DNA of 64,000 bases from Massilia sp. CF038 (GTDB lineage: Bacteria > Pseudomonadota > Gammaproteobacteria > Burkholderiales > Burkholderiaceae_D): positions 1 to 64,000 of the forward strand of contig NZ_FQWU01000006.1 of the NCBI RefSeq assembly GCF_900129765.1, given 5' to 3'. The notes under the pieces are model-generated. The model was not told the DNA's origin. It made no database searches and was given only the letters and a program-made list of their open reading frames with translations. The stretch's first letter is position 1. Each line of letters starts with the position of its first letter. Both the position numbers and the translations under genes were made by a program. Of this stretch, positions 1 to 14,094 are shown piece after piece.

Positions 1-109
1 CGAAACAGGCTCACGGCCTTGAGGACGATTCAGCCTGCCTGCGCTCGGTTTTCCAAGCGTCCCTGGAATCATAACGTCTTCGTGACGTATAGAGGGCGAT
101 GTGGGTGCG

Positions 110-535
110 TTAAAAGGTTTTGCGGAAGCAGATGGCTTCGGCGCGGCCGATGTACTGGCCGTAGTTCGGCATTTCCGCATAACCGTGCTTGCGGTAGAAC
201 GCCACTGCACGGGCATTCACCTTACGCGTTTCCAGCCACAGTTCCGGAAAACCCTGCGTCTCCAGATGCGCCAGAATGGCCGCACCCACGCCGCGTGTCC
301 CGGGCCGCGCGTACATGCGCTTGATCTCGCCCACGCCCTCGGCCAGGGGCCGCACTGCCCCGCAGCCAAGCAAGCCACAGTCATCAGCGCGGGCAACCAC
401 GAACACCAAGCCTGCATCACCAGCCGCAAACGAGGCCTTGCCGCTGGCCCCTGTGATCGCTGCCAGCGTGGCCGACAGCTCTTCCATCAGCACCTGCGCA
501 TCGGCGCTGGCCGGGTCGCAGGCGCTGATCTTCAC
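110..535 (-). CDS. GNAT family N-acetyltransferase
   Basis: This 141-residue protein has the single-domain length of GCN5-related N-acetyltransferases, which move an acetyl group from acetyl-CoA to an amine. The acetyl-CoA pyrophosphate loop is visible as RPGTRGVGAAIL near residues 77-88. It is followed by the typical LWLETRKVNARAVAFYRKHGY segment with the motif B helix and the C-terminal AFYRKHGY signature. The start is GTG at 535, only 2 nt after the tex stop codon, so it is probably the second gene of a tex operon and translationally coupled. The acceptor substrate cannot be told from sequence. Confidence 0.85.
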   Translation of the reverse strand: MKISACDPASADAQVLMEELSATLAAITGASGKASFAAGDAGLVFVVARADDCGLLGCGAVRPLAEGVGEIKRMYARPGTRGVGAAILAHLETQGFPELWLETRKVNARAVAFYRKHGYAEMPNYGQYIGRAEAICFRKTF

Positions 536-537
536 GC

Positions 538-2898
538 TTAGCCGCGCAGCTTGGCGAAGGCCGCTGCCATGGTGCCGCCTGCTGGCGCTGGCGTGCGGTC
601 ATTCTTTTGCTGGTGCTGCGCCAGGCTCTTGCGATCATTGCGGTCGCCACGCTGCTCCGGCTTGGCACCGGCTTGCGGCGCGCTGTCGGTCAGGCGCATG
701 GTCAGGGCGATGCGCTTGCGCTTTTCATCGACTTCCAGCACCTTCACGCGCACCACCTGCCCGGCTTTGACCACCGTGTGCGGATCCTTGACGAAGGTAT
801 TCGACAAGGCCGAAATATGCACCAGACCATCCTGGTGCACGCCGATGTCCACGAACGCGCCAAACGCGGCCACGTTGGTGACCACGCCCTCGAGGATCAT
901 GTCCGGGCGCAGGTCGCGGATCTCTTCCACGCCTTCCTTGAAGGTGGCGGTGGTGAATTCCGGACGCGGATCGCGGCCCGGCTTTTCCAGCTCCTTCAGA
1001 ATGTCGGTAATGGTCGGCACGCCGAATTTTTCATCAGCGTAGCGGGCCGGATTGAGCGTCTTGAGCAGCGAGCTGTCGCCAATCACGGCCTTCATGTTCT
1101 TCTTGATATCGGCCAGGATTTTTTCCACCAGCGGATACGATTCCGGGTGCACGGCCGAGGCGTCGAGCGGATTGTCGCCACCCATCACGCGCAGGAAGCC
1201 GGCCGCCTGTTCGAAGGTCTTGTCGCCGAGGCGCGGCACCGCCTTGAGCGCGGCGCGCGAGGTAAAGGCGCCTTTCAGGTCGCGGTACGACACAATGCTT
1301 TGCGCGACCGAGGAGGACAAGCCCGACACCCGCGCCAGCAGCGGCGCCGACGCCGTATTGACATCCACCCCAACCGCGTTCACGCAATCTTCCACTACGG
1401 CGTCGAGCGAGCGCGCCAGCTGGGTTTGCGATACATCGTGCTGGTACTGGCCCACGCCGATCGACTTGGGGTCGATCTTCACCAGTTCGGCCAGCGGGTC
1501 CTGCAGGCGGCGCGCAATCGAGACCGCGCCGCGCAGCGACACATCCATGTCCGGCAGCTCGCGCGAAGCAAACTCCGAGGCCGAGTACACCGAGGCACCC
1601 GCTTCCGAGACGACGATCTTGGTCATCTTCAGTTCCGCGCGCTGCTTGATCAGGTCCTGCGCCAGCTTGTCGGTTTCGCGCGAGGCGGTGCCGTTACCGA
1701 TCGAGATCAGCGACACATTATGCTTGGCCGCCAGCGCGCCCAGGACATGCAGCGAACCATCCCAGTCATTCTTGGGCTGGTGCGGGTAGATCACGGCGGT
1801 ATCGACCACCTTGCCGGTCGCGTCCACCACGGCCACTTTCACGCCCGTGCGCAAACCGGGGTCCAGGCCCATGGTGGCGCGCTGGCCGGCCGGTGCCGCC
1901 AGCAGCAATGCCTTCAGATTGAGGGCGAACACATTGATGGCATCGAGCTCGGCGCGTTCGCGCAGGGCGCCCATCAATTCGGTTTCCAGGTGCATGAAGC
2001 TCTTCACGCGCCAGGTCCAGCGCGCCGTATCGGCCAGCCATTTGTCGGCCGGGCGGCCCAGATTCTTGATACCGAAGCGGGCGGCAATGCGGCCTTCGCA
2101 AGGGTTGTGCGGCGCGTCCCACTTTGGCTTTTCGGCTTCCGTGTCCAGGCGCAGGGTCACGTCCAGAATGCCTTCGCGGCGTCCGCGCAGCAGCGCCAGC
2201 GCGCGGTGCGATGGCACCGTCGAAATGGTTTCGGAATAATCGAAGTAGTCGGCGAACTTTTCGCCTTCATCCTGCTTGCCCTCGACCACCTTGGAATCGA
2301 CCACGCCGTGTTCCTGCACGTAATCGCGCAGCGATTGCAGCAGGGTAGCGTCCTCGGCGAAGCGCTCCATCAGGATCTGGCGCGCACCGTCGAGTGCAGC
2401 TTTGGCATCCACCACGCCGGGATTGTTGCCATCGGTGGTGGTAAACGCTTCCTTCAGATACTTGATTGCTTCTTCTTCCGGGTTGATGGTTGGATCGGCC
2501 AGCAAGCCGTCGGCCAGCGGCGCCAGACCGGCTTCAATGGCGATCTGGGCCTTGGTGCGGCGTTTTTGCTTGTACGGCAGGTACAAATCTTCCAGGCGGG
2601 TCTTGTCTTCCGCATGGGTAACAGCGTCCAGCAACGCTGGTGTCATCTTGTTCTGTTCGGTGATCGAGGCAATGATCGAGGCGCGCCGCTCTTCCAGCTC
2701 GCGCAGGTAGCGCAAGCGTTCTTCAAGCAGACGCAGCTGGATATCGTCCAGGCCGCCGGTTGCTTCCTTGCGGTAACGCGCAATGAAAGGCACGGTGGCG
2801 CCTTCGTCCAGCAGGGCGATGGCGGCGGCAACTTGCACCGGCTTGGCGGCAAGTTCAAGGGCGAGACGTTGTTCAATTGGTGGGAGCATGGGAAACAT
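538..2898 (-). CDS. tex: Tex, RNA-binding transcription accessory protein
   Basis: Tex is a conserved cytoplasmic nucleic-acid-binding protein linked to transcription and RNA metabolism. The protein is 786 residues, close to the usual 770-790. The N-terminal part has the family hallmark [20 protein letters not shown] YqgF/RNase H-like domain begins near residue 340 with [16 protein letters not shown]. Helix-hairpin-helix segments follow ([19 protein letters not shown]). A C-terminal S1 domain lies around 655-730 ([21 protein letters not shown]). The last ~45 residues are a basic, Gln-rich tail. The longest frame opens with TTG at 2904; I prefer ATG at 2898, and ATG at 2889 is equally possible because none has a strong ribosome site. 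The GNAT gene follows 2 nt downstream. Confidence 0.95.
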   Translation of the reverse strand: MFPMLPPIEQRLALELAAKPVQVAAAIALLDEGATVPFIARYRKEATGGLDDIQLRLLEERLRYLRELEERRASIIASITEQNKMTPALLDAVTHAEDKTRLEDLYLPYKQKRRTKAQIAIEAGLAPLADGLLADPTINPEEEAIKYLKEAFTTTDGNNPGVVDAKAALDGARQILMERFAEDATLLQSLRDYVQEHGVVDSKVVEGKQDEGEKFADYFDYSETISTVPSHRALALLRGRREGILDVTLRLDTEAEKPKWDAPHNPCEGRIAARFGIKNLGRPADKWLADTARWTWRVKSFMHLETELMGALRERAELDAINVFALNLKALLLAAPAGQRATMGLDPGLRTGVKVAVVDATGKVVDTAVIYPHQPKNDWDGSLHVLGALAAKHNVSLISIGNGTASRETDKLAQDLIKQRAELKMTKIVVSEAGASVYSASEFASRELPDMDVSLRGAVSIARRLQDPLAELVKIDPKSIGVGQYQHDVSQTQLARSLDAVVEDCVNAVGVDVNTASAPLLARVSGLSSSVAQSIVSYRDLKGAFTSRAALKAVPRLGDKTFEQAAGFLRVMGGDNPLDASAVHPESYPLVEKILADIKKNMKAVIGDSSLLKTLNPARYADEKFGVPTITDILKELEKPGRDPRPEFTTATFKEGVEEIRDLRPDMILEGVVTNVAAFGAFVDIGVHQDGLVHISALSNTFVKDPHTVVKAGQVVRVKVLEVDEKRKRIALTMRLTDSAPQAGAKPEQRGDRNDRKSLAQHQQKNDRTPAPAGGTMAAAFAKLRG

Positions 2899-3103
2899 CC
2901 GCAATCGCGGAACGCTGGTGAGTCAAGCCCGGAATGATACGCAATCGCCGCGAATGCGCCAGTCTTGACAGCACCGGGGTGGTGTGCAGGCGGGAGTTAT
3001 TGCCGCCTGGAATCGGTATTAATGCCCATATGCATTTATTCAGCCGGGGTAGCATTGCTGAGTGCGAAAGAGAACAGAACACAAAACGCCCTTTGTCGGA
3101 TAA

Positions 3104-3127
3104 TATCGAGTGTTATCGTTCTCGATA
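3104..3127. promoter_or_regulatory. Perfect inverted repeat upstream of the SNF2 gene
   Basis: TATCGAG at 3104-3110 and CTCGATA at 3121-3127 form a perfect 7-bp inverted repeat with a 10-bp spacer. It overlaps a TAATAT sequence (3101-3106) that could be a -10 box and ends 17 nt before the start codon at 3145. It could be an operator or a leader hairpin. A second hairpin, CAGGCGG/CCGCCTG at 2987-2993 and 3003-3009, lies further upstream in the same 246-bp gap. Function is inferred only from symmetry and position. Confidence 0.35.
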
Positions 3128-3144
3128 CTGCCCTGACAGAAACA

Positions 3145-6100
3145 ATGCACACGACGGATTTAACGCGCGACGAAACCCGCGAAGCAAAACCAGCCACGCC
3201 AGCGGCGCCGCATGCCGCCCCTGCGCCTGCCCTGTCCGCACCGATTGCGAGCTGGCTGCAGCGGGTCGAGGCGGCGGCCCATCCGCAGCCCAAGCTGGAC
3301 CTGGAAGTCAAAGATCCCAAGATCGCCCAATACAAGTTCGTGTATGTGCTGGCGCCCACCAGCGGCGGGCGCCACGTGGCCTTATGTTTATGCAAGGCAC
3401 GCTTGAAGCCGAACGGCGAAGTGGCGGCCGCCAGTCCTGTGAGTGAAGTGTTTTCCCTGCTGTCGGCCCCGCCCGCCTATTTGGAAGGTGATGACGAAGA
3501 CTTGGTCCGCTTCTTTATCGCCATGCGCAGCGGTGCCGCTTCGCAAGGGGGCAGTGCCACCGAGCCCAAGGGCAAGGTAGGCGCCATCCTGCTCGAGATG
3601 CTGTTGCAGCAAGACAAGCTTTTGTGGGCCAATTCCTGGGCCGACATGGCCAACGGCCTGATCTATCCCCTGCAGCAGGGACCGGTGCGCGCGGCGAACC
3701 TGGTGTGGCGCGACGAGGGCCGCACCGCCAAGCTGGGCTGGCAGGTGGAAGCGCCCAAGGGCGCCACCCACAGCGGCGCCGATCAGATCGACTACATGCT
3801 GCCCACCGATCCCCCTTGGTATATCGACAACCTGTCCTGCGGCGCGCTGGCGCTCAACCGCGGCGGCGTCGATATTTCCCTGGCCGACTTGCAAGCCCTG
3901 GTTGCGCAAGCCCCTGCCCTGACCGGCAACGACAAGAAACGCGTATCCCAACTGCTGCTCGCGCATGGCTTGCAGCAACTGATGCCTTTGCCGCAGCCGC
4001 TGACCCAGCGCATGCGCGACGACGTCAAGCCACGTCCCTATCTGCTGCTCGACAGCGTGCAACTGGCCGATGGCACGCTGCAGCGCTGGCATGATTACGC
4101 CGTCATTTCCTTTGACTACGATGGCGAACGCGTGTCCTTCGATCCGGCCCAGCGCGTGGTGCGTCAGATTGGCGACGTGACTGAAGTCATTGCGCGCGAT
4201 GTCGACGCTGAAGCCGCTGCGCTGGAGCAATTGACCGCGCTTGGTTTCCGCAAGCCGCAGACGCCGCCGCTCAATGGGCTGGCTGGCGCCTTGCAGCTGG
4301 AGAGCCAGGCGCACTGGCTGCGCTTTGCCGAAGGCGAGCTTGACGGGCTGAGCGACAGCGGCTGGCATGTTCAGAAATCGAATAAATACCGCTACGACGT
4401 GGTCGCAGTGGAAGACTGGTACGCCGAAATCGACGAGCCTGCCGAAGCCGGCAACGCCTGGTTCGAGCTGGAGCTGGGCATCGTGGTGGCGCAAAAGCGC
4501 GTGCCGCTGCTGCCGGTGCTTGTGCAACTGATCCGCAGCGCGCCCACCGACTTCAACCCCGAAGTACTGGCCGCCCACGCCGACATTGACCAGATGCTGG
4601 CCACCTTGCCCGATGGCGTGCGCGTGGCTCTGCCCTGGGGCCGCCTCAAACCTATCTTGAACACGCTGGGTGAACTCTACTTCAGCGAAAAGATCAAAAA
4701 CAAGGTCCGGCTGTCGACGCTGGACGCGGGGCGCCTGGAAGAACTGGCGCGTGGCACCGAACTCAATTGGTTCGGCGGCGAAAAGCTGCGCGAAACCGGC
4801 CGCAAGCTCAGTCTGTTTGGCTCGGTGCAAAAGGTGGCGCCGCCAGCCGGCTTGCAAGCCACCCTGCGTGACTACCAGCTGGACGGTCTGGCCTGGATGC
4901 AATTCCTGCGCGAATACGACCTGGCTGGCATTCTGGCCGACGACATGGGTCTGGGCAAAACCGTCCAGACCCTGGCGCACATCCTGATCGAAAAAGAGGC
5001 AGGGCGCCTGACTGCGCCAGCCCTGGTGATTGCCCCGACCAGCCTGATGACCAACTGGCAGGACGAAGCCGCGCGCTTTGCGCCGAGCTTGCGCGTGCTC
5101 CTGCTGCAAGGGAAAGAACGGCTGGAACAATTCGACAAGATCGACGAATGCGATCTGATCCTGACCACCTACGCATTGCTGCCGCGCGACGAAGAAAAAC
5201 TGCGCGAGCACGAGTATCACCTGGTGATCCTGGATGAATCACATTACATCAAGAACAACCGCTCCAAGGCAGCGCAAAGCGCGGGCTTGCTCAAGTCGCG
5301 CCACCGCCTGTGCCTGACCGGCACGCCGCTGGAAAACCACCTGGGCGAACTGTGGTCGCAGTTCCACTTCCTGCTGCCGGGATTGCTGGGGGACGAAAAG
5401 ACCTTCAACACGCAGTTCCGCCACCCGATCGAACGCCAGGACGACCCGCTGCGCCGCGCGCTGCTGAACCGCCGCATCCGTCCCTTCCTGCTGCGCCGTA
5501 CCAAAGACAACGTCGCCAAGGAACTGCCGCCGAAAACGGAAATGGTGCGCAAGGTGGAATTGTCAGGCGCCCAGCGCGACCTGTACGAAACCGTGCGCCT
5601 GGCGATGGACAAGAAGGTGCGCGACGAGATCGACAAAAAAGGCGTGGCCCGCAGCCAGATCGTGATTCTGGAAGCGCTGCTCAAGCTGCGCCAGGTTTGC
5701 TGCGACCCGCGCCTGGTCAAAACGCTACCGTCGCGCAAGAAGGAAAGCGGCTCGGCCAAGCTGATCGACCTGATGCAAATGGTCGACGATCTGCTGGAAG
5801 AAGGCCGCAAAATCCTGGTGTTCTCGCAATTCACCAGCATGCTGGCCCTGATCCAGGAAGAACTCGACCTGCGCCGCATTCCTTATGCGCTATTAACTGG
5901 CGACACCAAAGACCGCTCCGCCCAGGTGGCCGCGTTCCAGCAGGGCGCAGTACCGATCTTCTTGATCAGTCTGAAAGCAGGCGGCGTCGGTCTGAACCTG
6001 ACAGCGGCGGACACCGTGATCCACTACGACCCATGGTGGAATCCGGCTGCCGAAAACCAGGCCACCGACCGCGCCTGGCGGATTGGCCAGGACAAGCCGG

Positions 6101-6267
6101 TGTTTGTGTACAAGCTGATCGCCAAGGGCACGCTGGAAGAAAAGATTCAGCTGTTGCAGCAGAAAAAATCGGACCTGGCGCAATCGATCCTGGCCGAAGG
6201 CGAAGCCCACAAGATGGCCCTGACGCAAGAAGACCTGCAAGCCATCTTTGCTCCGCTGGAAGAGTAA
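3145..6267 (+). CDS. SNF2-family DNA-dependent ATPase (DEAD/DEAH helicase superfamily 2)
   Basis: The protein is 1040 residues from ATG 3145; the open frame extends upstream to 2965, but that part has no family resemblance. The C-terminal ~470 residues form a SNF2 motor. The Walker A sequence GLGKT is at 602-606 and the Walker B box reads DESH at 697-700. LTGTPLENHLGELWSQ follows, then a helicase C domain with FSQF, GGVGLNLTAADTVIHYDPWWN and DRAWRIGQ. Such proteins translocate on double-stranded DNA and remodel protein-DNA complexes. The first ~570 residues match no domain I recognise and show no cysteine-rich SWIM finger. It stands alone between tex and a two-component system. A larger SNF2 paralogue lies at 43663-47793. 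Confidence 0.92.
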   Translation: MHTTDLTRDETREAKPATPAAPHAAPAPALSAPIASWLQRVEAAAHPQPKLDLEVKDPKIAQYKFVYVLAPTSGGRHVALCLCKARLKPNGEVAAASPVSEVFSLLSAPPAYLEGDDEDLVRFFIAMRSGAASQGGSATEPKGKVGAILLEMLLQQDKLLWANSWADMANGLIYPLQQGPVRAANLVWRDEGRTAKLGWQVEAPKGATHSGADQIDYMLPTDPPWYIDNLSCGALALNRGGVDISLADLQALVAQAPALTGNDKKRVSQLLLAHGLQQLMPLPQPLTQRMRDDVKPRPYLLLDSVQLADGTLQRWHDYAVISFDYDGERVSFDPAQRVVRQIGDVTEVIARDVDAEAAALEQLTALGFRKPQTPPLNGLAGALQLESQAHWLRFAEGELDGLSDSGWHVQKSNKYRYDVVAVEDWYAEIDEPAEAGNAWFELELGIVVAQKRVPLLPVLVQLIRSAPTDFNPEVLAAHADIDQMLATLPDGVRVALPWGRLKPILNTLGELYFSEKIKNKVRLSTLDAGRLEELARGTELNWFGGEKLRETGRKLSLFGSVQKVAPPAGLQATLRDYQLDGLAWMQFLREYDLAGILADDMGLGKTVQTLAHILIEKEAGRLTAPALVIAPTSLMTNWQDEAARFAPSLRVLLLQGKERLEQFDKIDECDLILTTYALLPRDEEKLREHEYHLVILDESHYIKNNRSKAAQSAGLLKSRHRLCLTGTPLENHLGELWSQFHFLLPGLLGDEKTFNTQFRHPIERQDDPLRRALLNRRIRPFLLRRTKDNVAKELPPKTEMVRKVELSGAQRDLYETVRLAMDKKVRDEIDKKGVARSQIVILEALLKLRQVCCDPRLVKTLPSRKKESGSAKLIDLMQMVDDLLEEGRKILVFSQFTSMLALIQEELDLRRIPYALLTGDTKDRSAQVAAFQQGAVPIFLISLKAGGVGLNLTAADTVIHYDPWWNPAAENQATDRAWRIGQDKPVFVYKLIAKGTLEEKIQLLQQKKSDLAQSILAEGEAHKMALTQEDLQAIFAPLEE

Positions 6268-6354
6268 GCCCCTTTAACGTAAACGGCCTGGGGTCAGACC
6301 TCATTTTTGCAAGTTGTCCGCGCCCAGCAACCCCGGTGTTGAGAAAGGTTTCCG

Positions 6355-7470
6355 ATGAGCCGCAGTGCTGCAGAACACGAATCCCACCCTGGCCATGGCA
6401 GCGTTGAGCAATTTCGCGCCATTGCGGAGCTGCATGGCGACATTGCCTGGATTGTCGATTGCGTCAGCGGCTTGCCGGTCTATTTGAGCCCATCAGCCGC
6501 CGCCATCTCGGGCTACGATCTGGACGATGTGCGCGCCGAGTTCGCTGGCGGCACGAGCGGCGGTCCCCTGGCCAGCGTGTGCGCGGGCTTGCCCGAGCGG
6601 CTACGCCGTTTCACCGCTGGTGATCGCTCGCGCGAACGCGTCGTGCGGCAGTTCGAATTGCGCCTTGCCGACGGCCGTACTCTGCCGGTGGAAGTGAGCT
6701 CCACCATTCTTGTCAACGCCCACGGTGTCGCCGCTTCTGTTGTCGGCGTCGTGCGCGACGTCAGCGCAGCGCGCGAGCAGGCTGCACGCCAGCGCAAGTT
6801 CACCAGTATGCTCAACCACGAATTCCGTACACCATTGTCGACCATCGACGGCGCCATCCAGCGCCTGGAGTCGGGCGCCAGTGCGGTTGATGAGCCCACT
6901 CGCCAGCGTTATCGCAAAATCCAAGCCGCTGTCGACCGCTTGATCGGGATAATGGACGAATATTTGTCGCCGGAACGTATGGCCGAGGCGGGCGCGTCCA
7001 AGCCGGCCGACAGTGCTTCGCCTGCGGTCTTGCTGGAAGAGGCGGCAGCCATGGTGCGCGCGGCGGGCCGTGAGGTAGTGGTGGAACTCGGTCACTTGCC
7101 AGTCAGTCTGCGTTGCCAGCCAAGCGGGCTGCGCATGGCACTCAAGGTGCTGGTCGATAACGCGCTCCAGTACTCACCCGCCGCTGCGCCTCTGGTTCTG
7201 ACCGGCATGCAGGCCGATGGCGGCACGGTCTTCCAGCTGCGCGACGCGGGCCTCGGTGTCCCGGAAGCGGAGCTTGAAACGATTTTTGGCAAGCGCTACC
7301 GAGGCAGCAACGCGCTCGGCGCTGGCTCCGGCCTGGGCCTGTACATGGCGAAATCGGTGATTGAGGTGCATGGTGGCAATATCAGCGCCCGGAATGTTGC
7401 GCCAGCGGGCGCAGAATTCCGAATATGGTTGCCTGCGCAAAGCGGAACAGGGAAAAGTGTTGCATCCTAA
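6355..7470 (+). CDS. PAS-domain sensor histidine kinase
   Basis: This 371-residue protein carries a PAS domain (about 20-135, with a PAC-like segment FELRLADGRTLPVEVS). A HisKA dimerisation domain follows with the H-box HEFRTPLS; the phospho-accepting residue is His155. The HATPase_c domain shows an N-box (LVDNALQYSP), DAGLGVP and GSGLGLYMAKSVIEVHGG. No transmembrane segment is visible, so it is probably cytoplasmic and senses an internal signal through the PAS pocket. It starts at ATG 6355 behind an AAAGG ribosome site. The response regulator gene follows after 106 bp, so the pair is in kinase-first order. Confidence 0.92.
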   Translation: MSRSAAEHESHPGHGSVEQFRAIAELHGDIAWIVDCVSGLPVYLSPSAAAISGYDLDDVRAEFAGGTSGGPLASVCAGLPERLRRFTAGDRSRERVVRQFELRLADGRTLPVEVSSTILVNAHGVAASVVGVVRDVSAAREQAARQRKFTSMLNHEFRTPLSTIDGAIQRLESGASAVDEPTRQRYRKIQAAVDRLIGIMDEYLSPERMAEAGASKPADSASPAVLLEEAAAMVRAAGREVVVELGHLPVSLRCQPSGLRMALKVLVDNALQYSPAAAPLVLTGMQADGGTVFQLRDAGLGVPEAELETIFGKRYRGSNALGAGSGLGLYMAKSVIEVHGGNISARNVAPAGAEFRIWLPAQSGTGKSVAS

Positions 7471-7576
7471 GTGATCAACTGTGATAATTCCGCTAATGGA
7501 AGCAGGGTAGGCACCGCGATTTTTCTTGAAAAATCACACGCTCGGGGTTCACGAATTAAATAAGAATGGCCAACCC

Positions 7577-8260
7577 ATGACGCAAATTTTAATTGTTGAA
7601 GACAACGGTGATTACGCAGGCGATATGGCGGAGTTCCTTTCGGAACTCGACCATGAAGTCACGATTGCCACCACCGCCGGTGAAATGTGGGCCGCGCTGA
7701 CCAAGACGCCAGCTGCCGTGGTCGTTCTTGATCTTGGCCTACCGGATGAGGACGGCTTCAACGTCATTCCCCGCATGCGCCAGCTGTATCCCGAAATCGG
7801 CTTGCTGGTGCTCACCGGCCGCGTTGCTTTCGACAACCGTATTCTCGGCCTGCGCCTGGGCGCCGACCACTATCTCACCAAACCCATCAAGTTCCCCGAG
7901 CTGGCTGCGCACATCGAAGCGCTGGACCGCCGCGTCCGTCCACCTGAACCGAGCACCCCGCAGCCGAGCAAGTGGACATTGAAAGTAAGTGCCCGCCAAC
8001 TTGAGCTCATGGGTTCGGTGATTGATTTGACTGAGAAGGAATGCAATTTCCTTCACTTACTTACTATTAATACCCGGCCAGTACCGCGCCAGGTGATTGT
8101 GGCTGGCATGGGCGGGGAAGATCCGGATGCGAGCCGTCGCGTCGACATGCTCGTGTACCGCTTGCGCAAGAAGGCGCGCAGTGGTCTGGGGCAGGACCTG
8201 CCATTGCGCAGTGCATACGGCGAAGGTTACAGCCTGTCAGCGGGCTTTACCCTTTCCTAA
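7577..8260 (+). CDS. Response regulator, receiver plus winged-helix DNA-binding domain
   Basis: The receiver domain (1-115) starts with ILIVEDN, has the phospho-acceptor Asp52 in VLDLGLPDEDG and the conserved Lys102 in LTKPIK. The C-terminal ~100 residues look like an OmpR/PhoB-type winged helix (DLTEKECNFLHLL, then VYRLRKKA and a GEGYSL wing), but the recognition-helix region is divergent. The frame is open from a TTG at 7526; ATG 7577 is chosen because the receiver fold begins there. It is the cognate regulator of the upstream PAS kinase. A long hairpin repeat begins 3 nt after the stop codon. Confidence 0.92.
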   Translation: MTQILIVEDNGDYAGDMAEFLSELDHEVTIATTAGEMWAALTKTPAAVVVLDLGLPDEDGFNVIPRMRQLYPEIGLLVLTGRVAFDNRILGLRLGADHYLTKPIKFPELAAHIEALDRRVRPPEPSTPQPSKWTLKVSARQLELMGSVIDLTEKECNFLHLLTINTRPVPRQVIVAGMGGEDPDASRRVDMLVYRLRKKARSGLGQDLPLRSAYGEGYSLSAGFTLS

Positions 8261-8263
8261 CCA

Positions 8264-8361
8264 ACATCGCCCTCGCGCAGGCGGGGGCCTATTCCACTTT
8301 AGCAAATCCGGAAAAGCGCTATGGGGGCTCGCATGCGAGCCCGCCTTCGCGAGGGCGATGT
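8264..8361. repeat. REP/BIME-like long inverted repeat, copy 1
   Basis: This 98-bp element begins ACATCGCCCTCGCGCAGG and ends CCTTCGCGAGGGCGATGT, so its ends are inverted repeats. The left arm continues CGGGGGCCTATTCCA. The right arm is the variant form, in which GGGGGCTCGCATGCGAGCCC replaces the plain GGCCCCCG complement and so adds a small inner palindrome. It starts 3 nt after the response-regulator stop and lies about 105 bp upstream of the RAYT start codon. Further copies are at 35141, 43558, 56013 and 63453. It probably folds as a strong stem-loop at the end of the upstream transcript. Confidence 0.9.
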
Positions 8362-9278
8362 AAATGGGGACAGAGTCGCCCATGCAAATCCATCTTGCTA
8401 AAATAATTAGGGACAGGTCGAGCGCGATTCGCTAGAATCGGCTTTTCCTGTCCTTTTTACCGTCCCATGGCCCGCCTTCCCCGCCTCGTTGTCGCCAATT
8501 ACCCGCACCACATCATCCAATCTGGTAACAACAACCAGGCGATCTTCCGTGAAGACGAAGATTATCAGCGCTTTTTAGGCTGGCTGAAGGAAAGCGCCAA
8601 GGAATTCAAGGTGGCGATTCACGCCTACGCCCTGATGCAGGATCACCTTCACCTGCTGGCTACCCCTGCCACAGTCGAGGGCCTGGCCCAGACCATGCAA
8701 CGGGTCGGCCGCTATTACGTTCCCTGGTATAACGCCAAATATGCACGTAGCGGCGGCCTGTTCCAGGGCCGATTCAAGACTTCGCTGATCGATCCCGAAC
8801 GCTATTTCATGCTGGTCAGCCGCTATATCGAAACGAACGCCGTGCGCAATCTGCTTGTTTCCGACCCGCTGCACTATCCCTGGTCCAGCTACCCCCACCA
8901 TACCGGCATTAAACCAGACTCCGTCATCACCGATCACGCCCTGTATTGGGCTCTCGGCAATACGCCGTTTCAGCGCGAGGCTGCCTATATTGAACTGAGC
9001 CGCCCCTCCTTGAGCCCGGCTGAGCGGGAAGCGGTCGACGCGGCTGTATTGAAAGGCTGGCCCCTGGGTTCCGACAAATTCAAGGCCGAGCTACAGCTGC
9101 GCGCCAAGCGCCAGGTTCTGCCCGCCAAGCGCGGCCGCCCCTTCAAAAAGCCTGTCGAAGCAACCTGACATAACGATTTCTTGGACGCGCCCTGACCGAG
9201 TACTGCCGTGATCGACTGTGTCCCTAATTAATTTCCGCGTCAACCCACTTCCAATTAATTCGACTCCGACCCTATTTA
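8361..9278 (+). mobile_element. RAYT gene with nested inverted repeats
   Basis: Two nested pairs of inverted repeats enclose the RAYT gene. The outer pair is TAAATGGGGACAGAGTCG at 8361-8378 and CGACTCCGACCCTATTTA at 9261-9278, matching at 15 of 18 positions when inverted. The inner pair is AATTAGGGACAGGTCGA at 8405-8421 and TCGACTGTGTCCCTAATT at 9212-9229, which match with a single gap. The unit differs from canonical IS200/IS605 elements, whose ends are not simple inverted repeats. The element boundaries are my inference; no target duplication was looked for beyond these repeats. Confidence 0.6.
8467..9168 (+). CDS. REP-associated tyrosine transposase (RAYT), Y1/HUH family
   Basis: This 233-residue protein belongs to the IS200-like Y1 transposase superfamily, RAYT branch. 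It has the metal-binding HUH motif as His60-Leu-His62 in MQDHLHLL, the RAYT hallmark GGLFQGRFKTSLI (96-108), and a candidate catalytic tyrosine at Tyr120 in SRYIETNAVR. PWSSY follows at 138-142. RAYTs are single-copy domesticated relatives of transposases thought to cleave and spread REP hairpins by single-strand DNA chemistry. The basic C-terminus (KRGRPFKKP) fits DNA binding. The reading frame is intact. A REP-like hairpin lies just upstream and four more copies occur in the window, which supports the assignment. Confidence 0.9.
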   Translation: MARLPRLVVANYPHHIIQSGNNNQAIFREDEDYQRFLGWLKESAKEFKVAIHAYALMQDHLHLLATPATVEGLAQTMQRVGRYYVPWYNAKYARSGGLFQGRFKTSLIDPERYFMLVSRYIETNAVRNLLVSDPLHYPWSSYPHHTGIKPDSVITDHALYWALGNTPFQREAAYIELSRPSLSPAEREAVDAAVLKGWPLGSDKFKAELQLRAKRQVLPAKRGRPFKKPVEAT

Positions 9279-9284
9279 ATCTTA

Positions 9285-9312
9285 TTGACGCTGTCTGCTG
9301 CATTGCACTAAT
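9285..9312 (+). promoter_or_regulatory. Candidate promoter for gltBD
   Basis: TTGACG at 9285-9290 and ACTAAT at 9307-9312 are separated by 16 bp, giving a plausible sigma-70 promoter about 37 bp before the gltB ATG. The match is modest. It is the best candidate in the gap between the RAYT unit and gltB. Confidence 0.4.
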
Positions 9313-9348
9313 CTTGAGTTTCGACTTCAAAAGCTGTGGAGAAAACGC

Positions 9349-14064
<4,716 letters not shown>

Positions 14065-14094
14065 GCGCGCAACAGAGAACAAAAGGAAAACATC

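Noticed and set aside
92-102. GAGGGCGATGT resembling the right end of the hairpin repeat
   Set aside because: Only 11 bases match and no left arm is present; it may be a decayed remnant or chance.
607-2937. Long open frame of 776 codons on the plus strand opposite tex
   Set aside because: It is antisense to tex, has a composition rich in Arg, His and Gln typical of a shadow frame in GC-rich DNA, and matches no family.
3388-5220. 610-codon open frame antisense to the first SNF2 gene
   Set aside because: It is the mirror of a well-supported coding gene and shows the same shadow composition.
6285-6303. CTGGGGTCAGACCTC downstream of the first SNF2 gene, similar to the RAYT-flanking motif
   Set aside because: The similarity is short, there is no partner repeat, and such sequences occur often in related genomes.
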